From an uncultured Myxococcales bacterium (lineage in GTDB: Bacteria; Myxococcota_A; Bradymonadia; UBA7976; VGTA01): 64,000 nucleotides of DNA. The notes under the pieces were generated by a model that ran no database searches, was not told the DNA's origin, and saw only the letters and a program-made list of their open reading frames with translations. Each line of letters starts with the position of its first letter. The stretch's first letter is position 1. Position numbers and translations under genes: made by a program. The stretch lies in the NCBI GenBank assembly GCA_937146725.1, contig CAKZRU010000174.1:1-64000 (forward strand). Reading direction: 5' to 3'. This document shows positions 45,499 to 54,608 of the stretch, piece by piece.

Positions 45499-47109
45499 TT
45501 ACGGTCTGGCTTCAGCAAGCCTAAGAACCAGACTTAAGCCAAACCTGTGCAAAAGATCTACAGTTCCAAAACTTAGACTCAGTTCATCCAAATTCCATTC
45601 TTCCGCCTTGAGCTCCTGCTCGAGTTGCTGAGGTAAACCAGTAGGACTTAAGGCACGCCCCTCAACTCGATAAGAACCCTTTAGACTTAAAAAGCGACTT
45701 AAGGGTAATTCATAATCTAGTCCTGCTTTAAAGCCCAAAACTGCCATAGAGCCGTGGTCAAGCTGCTTACCCGTAAGAGGTGTTAAGAGTTCATATGAAC
45801 CAAGACCTAATGACAAGGCAAAATTGACCTGTAAGTTCTGACTTAAGCTCGCTCTTAACTCAGCCCCCAGATCATAACTGTCACTTGGTGTCCACAAGAG
45901 CTGATCAGAAATTCCATAGTAAACGGAGTAACTCTCTTCTTTATTAAGCCGTACCCGTTCTTCTAAGTATATATGACGAGGCAAGGCTCTTTGGTCATAA
46001 GCAAAAAATAATGAAAACTGTGACCGTGATATATCATGTTGCTCAGGGCCATCCAAAAGTAACCAACGGGCTTCATAGCGATCGATATGCATGGCAAACT
46101 TTTGTCGCTCTATCACCCCCTCTTGCCAATCATTTAGATCTACCTGTCCATCCGCAAAGCGAACTCGTCGGTAAGATAGGCTCAATGGTGCCAAGACTGG
46201 CACTAAGGTGGGTAAAGCAAAGGCGATATCTAGCCAAGATCCTTGCTCACTCAATAAACTGATCCCTTTCTTAGATTCATAATTAATATCTAAGTCAAGC
46301 AAGCGACTATATAATCGGAGTTGGCCTCGATACATCACTGATGGACTTATTTGATAGCGAGCTTCGGCTTCTGCCGATTCCCAATCATCTTGCTCACTTT
46401 TTGATAGAGCCGAATTAAAGTCCCACAAAGTACTCGAAAGTTCTAACTCTATCGCATCTACCCATGATCCTTTGTTTAGTGTTAATACACTCGAGCTTTC
46501 ATAAGTTTCTGGGGATAAAGGAGTGTTTATCTGAGTGGATAGACGGGGAGATTGAGTACTCTGATCATTTGCTTGGCTTGTAGGATTACTCGACTGTCCT
46601 TGAGTACCAATCGTTTGCTTTGATCTCGCAAAAAAATAAGCTCTAGATCTAGGTCTAGACCTAGATCTTAAAGGTCTTGGTTGTCGATTACGCGGTCGAT
46701 TATATTGGTATTTACCTTGATTTAAATGCTGTCTAATCCTGCTTTTTGTATTTTGCCAGCGTTGCCGGCTACCTGTTGGCTTACCATCTTTGCGCCATAC
46801 TGACTTAACTCCAGTCTTTTTGGACGAGCTTTGCTTTACTTTGTACTTTTTTTTCGAAGTATTTTTACGCTTGCGTGAACCTTTGGTAGTGGTCTTTGAT
46901 CTAAAAGAAGTCTTCTTTCGACTTTTCTTCGTTTTCTTGGCTTGAGCTGATTGAAAAGAAAAAACTAGCGTATCGTTTTGGTGATGTAGCTCAAATCTTA
47001 AGGCGTTCATATTGAACCAAATACCAATCAAGCTCGTCCATATAAGAGACCGGAAAAATCTTTGTTTTAAGCGATAGCGATCTAGTGATTTTATTTTATT
47101 TTTATTCAT
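45499..47109 (-). CDS. Putative outer membrane protein with very basic N-terminal region
   Basis: Residues 1-57 hold a basic start, a hydrophobic segment (about 19-35) and a possible cleavage near SAQA. Residues about 58-165 are extremely basic (Lys, Arg, Ser, with RSRSRPRSR), far beyond normal for an exported protein. From about 215 to the end the sequence has alternating beta strands (YRGQLRLYSRLL, EARWLLL, SFSLFFAY, VYYGISDQLL, LQVNFALSLGLGSYEL) like an outer-membrane barrel, although the last residue is not Phe. The basic zone might contact LPS, peptidoglycan or DNA; this is inference. A 24-base perfect palindrome lies inside it. The SD is weak. Confidence 0.6.
   Translation of the reverse strand: MNKNKIKSLDRYRLKQRFFRSLIWTSLIGIWFNMNALRFELHHQNDTLVFSFQSAQAKKTKKSRKKTSFRSKTTTKGSRKRKNTSKKKYKVKQSSSKKTGVKSVWRKDGKPTGSRQRWQNTKSRIRQHLNQGKYQYNRPRNRQPRPLRSRSRPRSRAYFFARSKQTIGTQGQSSNPTSQANDQSTQSPRLSTQINTPLSPETYESSSVLTLNKGSWVDAIELELSSTLWDFNSALSKSEQDDWESAEAEARYQISPSVMYRGQLRLYSRLLDLDINYESKKGISLLSEQGSWLDIAFALPTLVPVLAPLSLSYRRVRFADGQVDLNDWQEGVIERQKFAMHIDRYEARWLLLDGPEQHDISRSQFSLFFAYDQRALPRHIYLEERVRLNKEESYSVYYGISDQLLWTPSDSYDLGAELRASLSQNLQVNFALSLGLGSYELLTPLTGKQLDHGSMAVLGFKAGLDYELPLSRFLSLKGSYRVEGRALSPTGLPQQLEQELKAEEWNLDELSLSFGTVDLLHRFGLSLVLRLAEARP
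46645..46668. repeat. 24-base perfect palindrome within a coding region
   Basis: The left arm AGATCTAGGTCT is followed directly by the right arm AGACCTAGATCT. It encodes part of the RSRSRPRSR segment of the basic protein. A perfect 24-base palindrome is not expected by chance in 64 kb (about 0.004), though repeated Arg/Ser codons raise the odds. Confidence 0.85.
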
Positions 47110-47278
47110 GATCTTAAAAGCTTACAAAGTATTAAAACTGTATTTATTCCTTATACATGATTTGTCTATTTAAAGCTTCATGATAGCATAATATTTTGCT
47201 TCATTTCATAAGACAAATTAAGACCGATCGATTTAGACTCGGTTTCAATCCTTCACAGCGTATCTAGAAAGGTGTTTT

Positions 47279-48109
47279 ATGAATCAGTTTAATCAAGAGA
47301 ATACTCAGCTTTTTACTTTACTCGGCCAAAGTTATGAATGCTGTCATTTCATTGAAAAAAGTTTACAGATTGGTGAATACTCGCTGAGTTTTAGTCAAGT
47401 CACAAATATAGTTCAGCCTAAACTGAACGAAACAAATGCTTTATGTAGATTTCACTTATCTCATCAACAATCCAATCAACAATCTCATCAACTCCAGCTT
47501 AAAGCAGAAGAAATTACTGGCTTCTTAGAAAGCAAATACAGCCACTTTAAGATACGGGCAAGTTTATTAGATCGACCTTTGGTCTTGGCCTTAGAGCATC
47601 CTTTATATATCCCCCCTCAAAGCCAAAGCTATCTCAAGCTATCCCGTCCCATTGCCTTTGAGTTGATTGCTTATAATGCTGATGAAGAATTTAAATTGTT
47701 ACTCAATCCTACTAAAGCTTTGCGAGTCACTAGCTATGGTTTAGTCACCCAACCGATGCTCTGCTATCATTGGCTAGCGTCAACAAGTGAGCAACCCATT
47801 GATGGGAATGAAGCTTTGGTGCCTATGGTCATTCAAAATCAAAGTAAGCAAGTCATAGAGCTTCGTAAGCTGACCTTATATAAAGGCTTTTTAAAGCTTT
47901 ATAAGAACGATAGTTACTTTGTCACCAATGAGGTCAATCTGAAACTGACCTCAAAGCAAGAAGGTTTTTTAGAGTATTTGGATGAGCCACCAAGTCAATA
48001 TGGTATCTGCGAACTACTTTATGAACATACCGGAGAAACAAGTACAAAGCTCCTTAAATTACTTCGTTTAGTTGGTAAACGTGGTACGGGGATTGAATAT
48101 GGTCTTTAA
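47279..48109 (+). CDS. DUF432-like protein coupled to a MscS channel gene
   Basis: 276 residues, mostly beta, no signal peptide and no clear membrane segment. The stretch LALEHPLYIPPQSQSYLKLSRPIAFEL resembles the pattern of DUF432 proteins, found next to mechanosensitive channels in archaea and bacteria; I give this from memory and with caution. The last 11 bases overlap the start of the MscS gene (ATG at 48099, stop at 48107-48109), so the two are translationally coupled and the protein probably regulates or assembles the channel. AAAGGTG precedes the ATG at about five bases. Confidence 0.6.
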   Translation: MNQFNQENTQLFTLLGQSYECCHFIEKSLQIGEYSLSFSQVTNIVQPKLNETNALCRFHLSHQQSNQQSHQLQLKAEEITGFLESKYSHFKIRASLLDRPLVLALEHPLYIPPQSQSYLKLSRPIAFELIAYNADEEFKLLLNPTKALRVTSYGLVTQPMLCYHWLASTSEQPIDGNEALVPMVIQNQSKQVIELRKLTLYKGFLKLYKNDSYFVTNEVNLKLTSKQEGFLEYLDEPPSQYGICELLYEHTGETSTKLLKLLRLVGKRGTGIEYGL

Positions 48110-48854
48110 GATTTATGTGCTTTTAAGCCTATTGGCCTCTTTATTTATTTGGCAATTTATTCATCAAAAACTATTCCTGTGGTTAGGTCATAAAATCAAA
48201 GGCCAACGCTTATTCTTAGTCGATAAACTCAGCTATTATACAGGATTTATCATTCTGATGATGGTTGCTCTTAAGCTTACCGGTGCACACTTAAGTGACT
48301 TATTAGCAACTGCAGGTGTAGTCACGGTAGCGATTGGTTTTGCGGCCAAGACTTCTGTTTCACATTTTATTTCTGGCTTTATATTATTGGGCACTAAGCT
48401 CATCAAAAAAGGAGATATTATCGAAGTAGGTCAATTTATGGGGGTCATTGAAAATATTGATATTTTTTCTACTCACCTACGTACCTTTGATAATATTTTA
48501 ATTAGTTTACCCAATGAAAAATTACTCACTGAATATGTAAGTAACTATTCTAACTACCCCATTCGGCGACTCTCTTGTGAGTGGATCATTAAAGTTGAAG
48601 ATCTCAGTGATACTTTGGTCGAAAACCTAGAACAGCTGATTGCCGGTCTTCCTCTTGTTCTTGTAGAGCCGGCACCTTTAATCATGATTACAAGTGAGCC
48701 CGGTAAGGGGATTAAGCTTGGTATGAGGGCTTGGTGTGAATCTACCCAATACGTAAAAGCTAGAAACCAAGTGATTATTGCCGTCAGCAAGCACTTAAAA
48801 GAAAATCATGTGCTCTGCTACAGTGAGTTGGCCTTGTACTCACAGGCACATTAA
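48099..48854 (+). CDS. MscS-family mechanosensitive channel
   Basis: A small-conductance channel that opens when membrane tension rises and lets solutes out. Three membrane segments: about 4-20, 45-62 and 65-97, the last being the MscS pore helix ATAGVVTVAIGFAAKTSVSHFISGFILL, with the cytosolic beta domain starting at KKGDIIEVG and NEKLLTEYVSNYS. At 251 residues it is a short form. The ATG at 48099 has GGGG seven bases before it and overlaps the partner gene; a TTG 27 bases upstream is less likely. Confidence 0.85.
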   Translation: MVFKIYVLLSLLASLFIWQFIHQKLFLWLGHKIKGQRLFLVDKLSYYTGFIILMMVALKLTGAHLSDLLATAGVVTVAIGFAAKTSVSHFISGFILLGTKLIKKGDIIEVGQFMGVIENIDIFSTHLRTFDNILISLPNEKLLTEYVSNYSNYPIRRLSCEWIIKVEDLSDTLVENLEQLIAGLPLVLVEPAPLIMITSEPGKGIKLGMRAWCESTQYVKARNQVIIAVSKHLKENHVLCYSELALYSQAH

Positions 48855-48863
48855 CCAAATAGA

Positions 48864-49688
48864 CTATGTTTTTTTAGCCCGCTTTAATAAGTGAAAAGTC
48901 AGCTTTGGAAATAAACGGGCTAAAAAAACAATCACCTTACCGTGACCAGTAATAATCACTTCTCTTTTGCGTTTGAAGCACCCCTTGGTAATCTGCTGAG
49001 CCGCTTTTTGTGCAGGCATCATTAACCATTGAGGTACAAAGTCTTTGGCATCTTCCTTATACACACCTTGATTGTTCACCTTACGGATTTCACTTTCCAC
49101 AAAACCAGGGTTTACTAAGGTCACAGCGACCCCATATCTGGCCCATTCAATCCACAATGATTGAGCCAAAGCCCTCACGGCAAACTTACTCATGGCATAT
49201 GCCGAATTGTGAGCTAAACTCACATAAGCATTGACACTGCCTACAATGATTGCTCGCCCTTGCGTTTCTTTCAAATGAGGAAGCGCCACTTTTAGGCTAT
49301 GAATCACGCCAAATACATTAGTATCAAACTGTCTTTGATAATCTTCAGCTGTTAATCGAGCCAGTGGTCCCGCTACACCAAATCCAGCATTGGCCACCAT
49401 CACATCTAAGCGACCCCATTGATCGATCACTTTTTGCACACAAGCCTCCACAGAAGTCCGCTGAGTCACATCACAGGCAAGCGCTAAGGCTTCATACCCC
49501 TGCTCAGTTAGCTCATTGGCTAAGGCCTCAAGCCGATCAAGTCGTCTTGCAGTGACAGCAACCTTGGCACCTTGTTGAGCAAAGGTACGACTTAATGCTT
49601 CTCCAATGCCGGCTGAAGCCCCAGTGATCAACACAACCTTATCTTGCCATAATCCCTGACTTATTGTTTGCTTGCTTGATTGAGACAT
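48864..49688 (-). CDS. Short-chain dehydrogenase/reductase
   Basis: Classic SDR: the nucleotide motif TGASAGIG (22-29), NAGFG (100-104), and the catalytic S151, Y164 and K168 (YAMSK). VTARRLDRL after the second strand suggests NADPH preference. The C-terminal 50 residues (about 225-274) are rich in Lys, Arg and aliphatics (KRKREVIITGHGKVIVFLARLFPKL), as in membrane-near lipid-reducing SDRs. Substrate unknown. SD GAGG seven bases before the ATG. It is divergent from the repeat lipoprotein. Confidence 0.88.
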   Translation of the reverse strand: MSQSSKQTISQGLWQDKVVLITGASAGIGEALSRTFAQQGAKVAVTARRLDRLEALANELTEQGYEALALACDVTQRTSVEACVQKVIDQWGRLDVMVANAGFGVAGPLARLTAEDYQRQFDTNVFGVIHSLKVALPHLKETQGRAIIVGSVNAYVSLAHNSAYAMSKFAVRALAQSLWIEWARYGVAVTLVNPGFVESEIRKVNNQGVYKEDAKDFVPQWLMMPAQKAAQQITKGCFKRKREVIITGHGKVIVFLARLFPKLTFHLLKRAKKT

Positions 49689-49753
49689 TATAGATCCTCA
49701 TTTTTGAACTGTTTTGCTAAATTATTTTTTGACGAGCATAGGAGAGTAGCATC

Positions 49754-50560
49754 TTGAGAGTAAAAAAATCGAAATTATCATTCATTATCTCATTGGGCTT
49801 AGCATTTACTTTGAGTGCTTGTCCGGATTCTAAAACTACGCAAGAGATGAGTACAACTGATATGAGCTTAACCGGTGAGCCTATGCCTGCCGGTGAGCCT
49901 ATGCCTGCCGGTGAGCCTATGCCTGCCGGTGAGCCCATGCCTGCCGGTGAGCCTATGCCTGCCGGTGAGCCTATGCCTGCCGGTGAGCCCATGCCTGCCG
50001 GTGAGCCCATGCCTGCCGGTGAAGAGCCTTTAACAAACGAACTCATTGCTAGCGATTTAGATGGTACTTGGTCTGCCTGCATGGATGAGGGGCTGCGTTC
50101 TGTTTATTATCAATATACATTTATCGGCGGTAATGCCTTAGGTGGGCAGTGGAGTTATCAAGAGGATCGTTTTGGAGATGGAAACTGTCTTGGACAAGCC
50201 TCAATCAGACTTGAGGCCAATGGAAGCTTAGTCCTCAGCCAACTCTTTGATGTTGGTTATCCCATTGACTTTACCATTGAACAGATTAGCCTAAAGCCAC
50301 TTAATGCCAACTCAGCGAGTCTTCTAAGTACCTTATGCCCACTCTCAATATTTAATGAACAAGAAAGTACTGATATAAGCGCCGTTGGTTGTGAGCGCTT
50401 AAATATCCTACCTCTTGATCAATGCTCAATCAGCCATCAGCTTATTCATAAGAGAAACGATCAACTCGAATTGGGTCAATACTCTGTGCTTAACGGTGAT
50501 TTATGCCAAACAAGTGATCGGCCCAGCAGTTTGAATGTGCTGCTTAATCGAGTTCAATAG
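49754..50560 (+). CDS. Lipoprotein with GEPMPA tandem repeats
   Basis: TTG start with AGGAGAG seven bases upstream; the signal ends in a canonical lipobox (FTLSAC, Cys22). A short Thr/Ser-rich part leads to eight GEPMPA hexapeptides (residues about 41-88), then a globular C-terminal domain of about 180 residues with several cysteines (SACMDE, GNCLG, TLCPL, VGCERL, DQCSI, GDLCQT) that may form disulfides. The repeat probably spaces the domain from the membrane. Short repeats of this kind follow the lipobox in several bradymonad and myxobacterial lipoproteins (from general knowledge). Function unknown. Confidence 0.8.
   Translation: MRVKKSKLSFIISLGLAFTLSACPDSKTTQEMSTTDMSLTGEPMPAGEPMPAGEPMPAGEPMPAGEPMPAGEPMPAGEPMPAGEPMPAGEEPLTNELIASDLDGTWSACMDEGLRSVYYQYTFIGGNALGGQWSYQEDRFGDGNCLGQASIRLEANGSLVLSQLFDVGYPIDFTIEQISLKPLNANSASLLSTLCPLSIFNEQESTDISAVGCERLNILPLDQCSISHQLIHKRNDQLELGQYSVLNGDLCQTSDRPSSLNVLLNRVQ
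49874..50017 (+). repeat. 18-bp tandem repeat, eight copies, encoding GEPMPA
   Basis: Eight units of GGTGAGCCTATGCCTGCC, some with CCC for CCT at the proline codon. In frame throughout, so gains and losses change only spacer length. High identity indicates recent expansion. Confidence 0.93.
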
Positions 50561-50585
50561 ATTAAATCTTCTCTTGCTTGTTGAT

Positions 50586-51572
50586 CTATCTTAGCCCCTC
50601 AATCCAAGGAATAATTTCATCTTTAAGAGCTTCAAGCCCTTCTTCCTCTCCTGCATAATTAGGATGATCATATTCACCGATCAGTAAGCGAATCAGCGCT
50701 GATTCTTCGGGTTGTTCTAAATTAATTAAGGCACTTAGGGGACCCAAATCAGCTGTATCATTAGGGGCCGACTTAAAGGCAAAGCCACCTCGTGGCAATA
50801 CAGTGTCAGCATCACTCAAAATAGGATTTCCCTCATGACAGCCGGCACAGCGTTGGGCAATGATAGTCTGTGGACCATCTAAGTAATTTTGTAAATTATA
50901 AGTGATCACTTCTGAGTCCAAATGAGGAAGTTTAGCCCAATTCAATAAGCGCTCATAGCCAATAGGCGCTTTTTGACCCAACTCAAGCTCATCTCTGGTG
51001 GTGTAAAGCTTAGGATGACGCTGATATTGACTCATTCCGACATCACCTCGCCCAAAGGCAAGCAAAAGACTTTCTTCAGGAGCTTTTAAGTTGATAAACT
51101 GCATTGTTTCCAAATATGAGGCACGCAAGCGTTCTGGAGTAAGATCATCTATATAAATCCGCCAAGCAGAATCCCCTAATTGTGTGGTATATTTGGGGAG
51201 TTTATAGGGATCTCGTTCATCTAACTCCATCATATCAATCGGTGATGGAACCTCTTCACTCACCGCTGTGGCCGCATGGCAAATTCCACATTCTGCAACT
51301 AAGCGATAATGCATTTCCTCGGCATAATAAAGTTCCGGATCTCGATCTTCTAGCTCAGCGCCCAAACACTGTCCAGCAATACACACGCTTTCTTGATCAC
51401 ACTGTAGATCACTCAAGCAAGACACGCTTGCTTCTTGGCAGGCGCTATTTAGCAAAACTAGACCCAAGTAGATAAGCATCCATCTCTTGCTAGTCCTAGG
51501 ATCATTCACTACAGTAATCAAGTGACTCATAAACCTCATAAACCAAGTTAAGCGAAAACCAAAGGCCAACAT
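50586..51572 (-). CDS. Secreted or lipid-linked protein with two CxxCH heme motifs
   Basis: Two heme c attachment motifs, CGICH (95-99) and CAGCH (242-246), about 145 residues apart, suggest a diheme cytochrome c-like protein. A cysteine-rich segment before the first heme (CLSDLQCDQESVCIAGQC, about 52-69) resembles short Cys motifs of myxobacterial surface proteins. The N-terminus is long for a signal: 30 polar residues, then a hydrophobic segment (32-44) and C45 (LNSAC, a non-standard lipobox). The ATG at 51572 has AAGGAG six bases upstream, so that start is likely. No partner redox gene is adjacent. It may be a periplasmic electron carrier or sensor. Confidence 0.72.
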   Translation of the reverse strand: MLAFGFRLTWFMRFMSHLITVVNDPRTSKRWMLIYLGLVLLNSACQEASVSCLSDLQCDQESVCIAGQCLGAELEDRDPELYYAEEMHYRLVAECGICHAATAVSEEVPSPIDMMELDERDPYKLPKYTTQLGDSAWRIYIDDLTPERLRASYLETMQFINLKAPEESLLLAFGRGDVGMSQYQRHPKLYTTRDELELGQKAPIGYERLLNWAKLPHLDSEVITYNLQNYLDGPQTIIAQRCAGCHEGNPILSDADTVLPRGGFAFKSAPNDTADLGPLSALINLEQPEESALIRLLIGEYDHPNYAGEEEGLEALKDEIIPWIEGLR

Positions 51573-51637
51573 GTCTTCTCCTTAGTCAACGATTATTCTA
51601 AAGATTGTTTCAAGCAAGTAGTATGTTACTCAAGTCT

Positions 51638-53155
51638 TTAAGAGCAAATCAAAGCAGGCTTTCGGTGAGCCCAAGGACGAGCCTCCTCTAGCTGGGTAGC
51701 GACTTGAAATAAGAGTCCTTCTCCACCAAATGAGCCTACAATTTGAGTGCCTATAGGTAGACCTTCAGCATTCCAATGCAAAGGCACCGACATACCTGGT
51801 TGGCCGGTTTGGTTAAATAGCATTGTATTCGGGGTTTTAGACAAGGCCTTATTTCCCATGCCCTTCAACATCAAATCAAAGAGCGATTGTAAAGGAAGAT
51901 TGCGAATCAGTCCAAGCTGTAACTTGTCCATGGCTTTCAGACCAAGCTCTCCAATTTTCACGGGTGGGGCCGCATGGGTGGAAGTGAGAAATAAATCGTG
52001 TTCAACAAAGAATTGGGCCACTTCCCGACTTGCTTTATGAATTGTATCTCGTGCTCTTGCCAAGCGTGCCGCACTGGTGTGCCATCCGATCTGCGCCAAC
52101 GCCCATGTAATCGTTTCAAAGTTTTTGTAAGAAGGCTTCACTCCTGCATAAGCAGAGGTATTTTCAACAAAATTCGAAGTACCACTCGCTACGATCAAAA
52201 AGTAAGCCTCAACAAGTTCTTCTCTTGGAAAGCTGGGCTTGGCCTCAATGATTTCATGGCCTAAAGATTCCAAAAGCTCAATCGACGAATTCACCGCATC
52301 AATACAATCCGGATGATTCTTTTGGCCAAAAAGGGTACCGCTTGTAAAAGCAATTTTCAGCTTACGTTCTGGGGCTTGTAAATAACTAGTCCAAGGCTTG
52401 GGTTTGTGGGGGGCTGCATAGGGCTCACCAACTGTGATTTGGTCGATTTGATCCAGGGCTAAAGCGCTATCTCTAACCGATCTAGAAATCACACCTTCTT
52501 GCACAAATCCGCCCCACCCTTCTCCAATGAAAGGCGCCATTGATACTCGTCCACGAGTAGGCTTCATGCCAAAGGTACCGGTAGCACTTGCTGGAATACG
52601 AATACTCCCCCCACCATCACCGGCATGTGCAATAGGTACAATACGGGCAGCCACCGATGAGGAAGCTCCTCCCGAAGAACCTCCGGGCGTATGATCAAGA
52701 TGCCAAGGATTACGGCATGGTCCCCAAATCTCAGGTTCGGTGACGCCCATAATTCCAAACTCTGGTGAGCTGCTTTTACCCATAATTTGGACACCCGAGG
52801 CTAAAAAACGATCGACGATAAGGCTATTTTTTTCAGCGATACGTCCTTTTTCAAGCCGAGTGCCATTAGAAGTCGGTGTTCCCTTGTATTGGGCTTTCAA
52901 ATCCTTGAGTAGAAAAGGAACGCCCTTGAGTGGGCCGTCGGGTAAACTGTCAGCTTCTGCGCGAGCTTTATCAAATAAATCCACAGTAATGGCATTCAAA
53001 GCAGGATTTCTAAGTTCGGCACGTTCAATGGCCGCTTCCAAGACCTCGCTAGCTTTAATCTCACCTTTATTGACCAGTTCTGCAATACCGGTTGCATCAA
53101 GATCATCATATTCTGGAAAGAGTTTTGGAGTTTTAGGTTGCTTTGCTTCACTCAT
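51638..53155 (-). CDS. Amidase of the amidase-signature family
   Basis: Hydrolyses an amide bond through a Ser-cisSer-Lys triad: K84 (LLKDLK), cis-S160 (TPGGSSGG) and S184 (DGGGSIRIPAS). The 505-residue length and the AGDGGGSIR signature fit aryl or aliphatic amidases; the specific partner residues of GatA are not seen and no gatB or gatC is adjacent, so it is unlikely to be the tRNA amidotransferase. SD AGAGG nine bases before the ATG. It follows a redox-type gene and precedes glutathione reductase in the same direction with gaps of about 65 bases. Confidence 0.88.
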   Translation of the reverse strand: MSEAKQPKTPKLFPEYDDLDATGIAELVNKGEIKASEVLEAAIERAELRNPALNAITVDLFDKARAEADSLPDGPLKGVPFLLKDLKAQYKGTPTSNGTRLEKGRIAEKNSLIVDRFLASGVQIMGKSSSPEFGIMGVTEPEIWGPCRNPWHLDHTPGGSSGGASSSVAARIVPIAHAGDGGGSIRIPASATGTFGMKPTRGRVSMAPFIGEGWGGFVQEGVISRSVRDSALALDQIDQITVGEPYAAPHKPKPWTSYLQAPERKLKIAFTSGTLFGQKNHPDCIDAVNSSIELLESLGHEIIEAKPSFPREELVEAYFLIVASGTSNFVENTSAYAGVKPSYKNFETITWALAQIGWHTSAARLARARDTIHKASREVAQFFVEHDLFLTSTHAAPPVKIGELGLKAMDKLQLGLIRNLPLQSLFDLMLKGMGNKALSKTPNTMLFNQTGQPGMSVPLHWNAEGLPIGTQIVGSFGGEGLLFQVATQLEEARPWAHRKPALICS

Positions 53156-53219
53156 TAAGATGTACCTCTTTTAGTATATATGTTAAAAGCTTATGCTAGT
53201 TTATTTATAGCCATTTGGC

Positions 53220-54608
53220 TTAAGCTTTTCTTGGAGTTCTCATAGTCACCCATTCTTCGGCCATTGTGGGGTGAATGCCAATCGTTTGATCGAGTTGACT
53301 TTTGCTGACCGCTGCTTGCATGGCCACCGCTAAACCTTGAATTTGCTCACCGGCTTCATCACCAATCATATGACAACCAATCACTCGATCTGTGTCTTGG
53401 TTCACAATCATCTTCATATATACCCGTTTTGGATGAGGCTGCAAAGCTTGATGTAAGGGCTTAAAGTCAGCCTCATAGACAGTAATTCTTCGGCCTCGTC
53501 TCAAAGCCTCGGCCTCACTTAAACCTACAGTTGCAAGATTTGGATGACTAAATACGGTTGTTGGGACCAAATCATAATCGAGAGGAGGCATAGAACCACC
53601 GGTAATATGTTCTACCACCCGCATAGCCTCCGCCAATGCAACAGGCGTTAATTGCATTCGATCAATCACATCACCTACCGCATAAATATGTGGCACTGTG
53701 GTTTGATAATTTTCATTCACGATAATGGCTTGCCGGTGAGGACTTGTTTCAATGCCTACTGACGCTAAGTTTAGAACTTGACTATTCGGTCGTCGTCCGG
53801 TTGCCAGCAAAACAAAGTCTGCAACAATTGCTTCACTTGCATGGCTTAGATAAACCCGCTTTAAGCCATCTTGCCCCAGTTCAATTTTTTCCAGTGTTGC
53901 TCCTGAATACACAGTCATTTGTTCACGCAATGCTTGGTCAAGCCTAATCCGTACATCTTGATCAAAACTGCGTAAAGGTAGGTCGGAGCGAAAAGCGAGG
54001 CTAGTTTCTACACCTAAGCCGGCTAAAACACCGGCCATTTCAACACCTATATATCCTCCTCCAATCACAAGCGCAGATTTAGGTCTTTCACAAAGCGCAA
54101 AAAAGTCATCTGAAGTCGAGGCAAGTTCTACACCTTTGACTTGTGGGGTATCTGGAACCGCACCGGGCGCCAAAAGAATATGTCGGGCAGAAACAATTTG
54201 CGTTTGGGACTCTAAAGCATTTACATCACGGAGTTCTATGTGGTGTTCATCAACCAATCGAGCCCAAGCCGAGTAACGAGTTACCCCATTCCCTTCAAGC
54301 ATATTTGCATATAAGCCATTGAGCCTAGTTAGGTAACGATCAATGCCTTCTTTCAAGCTGCCCCAATCATGACTTACCTCTTGGTCTATTGCCCAACCAA
54401 AACCTTGAGCATCCTTAAGTTGCTCTGAAACATGCGCTGCATGAAAAAAAAGCTTTTTAGGCACACAGCCTACATTAACACAAGTACCGCCCAAGCGAGA
54501 GCCTTCAGCTAGGCCTACCTTGAGTCCTTTTTTAGCAGCCCAACGAGCCGCTCTGACTCCTCCTGATCCCCCACCGATAATGAATAAGTCATAATCCATA
54601 TTACCCAT
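53220..54608 (-). CDS. gor: Glutathione-disulfide reductase
   Basis: Reduces glutathione disulfide with NADPH and FAD. The FAD site is IGGGSGG (11-17), the redox pair C43 and C48 lies in GTCVNVGCVPKK, the NADPH fold is IGGGYIGVEMAGVLAGLG, and the RSDLPLRSFD loop after it supplies arginines that select NADPH, as in E. coli Gor. The C-terminal HPTMAEEW supplies the His-Glu pair at the dimer interface. Two ATG codons are near the start (54608 and Met4). It is divergent from the second recC-like gene. Confidence 0.93.
   Translation of the reverse strand: MGNMDYDLFIIGGGSGGVRAARWAAKKGLKVGLAEGSRLGGTCVNVGCVPKKLFFHAAHVSEQLKDAQGFGWAIDQEVSHDWGSLKEGIDRYLTRLNGLYANMLEGNGVTRYSAWARLVDEHHIELRDVNALESQTQIVSARHILLAPGAVPDTPQVKGVELASTSDDFFALCERPKSALVIGGGYIGVEMAGVLAGLGVETSLAFRSDLPLRSFDQDVRIRLDQALREQMTVYSGATLEKIELGQDGLKRVYLSHASEAIVADFVLLATGRRPNSQVLNLASVGIETSPHRQAIIVNENYQTTVPHIYAVGDVIDRMQLTPVALAEAMRVVEHITGGSMPPLDYDLVPTTVFSHPNLATVGLSEAEALRRGRRITVYEADFKPLHQALQPHPKRVYMKMIVNQDTDRVIGCHMIGDEAGEQIQGLAVAMQAAVSKSQLDQTIGIHPTMAEEWVTMRTPRKA

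Noticed and set aside
49717-50082. GSPAG-repeat frame on the minus strand opposite the GEPMPA lipoprotein
   Set aside because: Direct consequence of the 18-base repeat; the plus-strand protein has a proper signal, lipobox and SD.
51638-53155. GatA glutamyl-tRNA amidotransferase
   Set aside because: Amidase signature is present but no gatB or gatC is adjacent, so a general amidase is the safer call.
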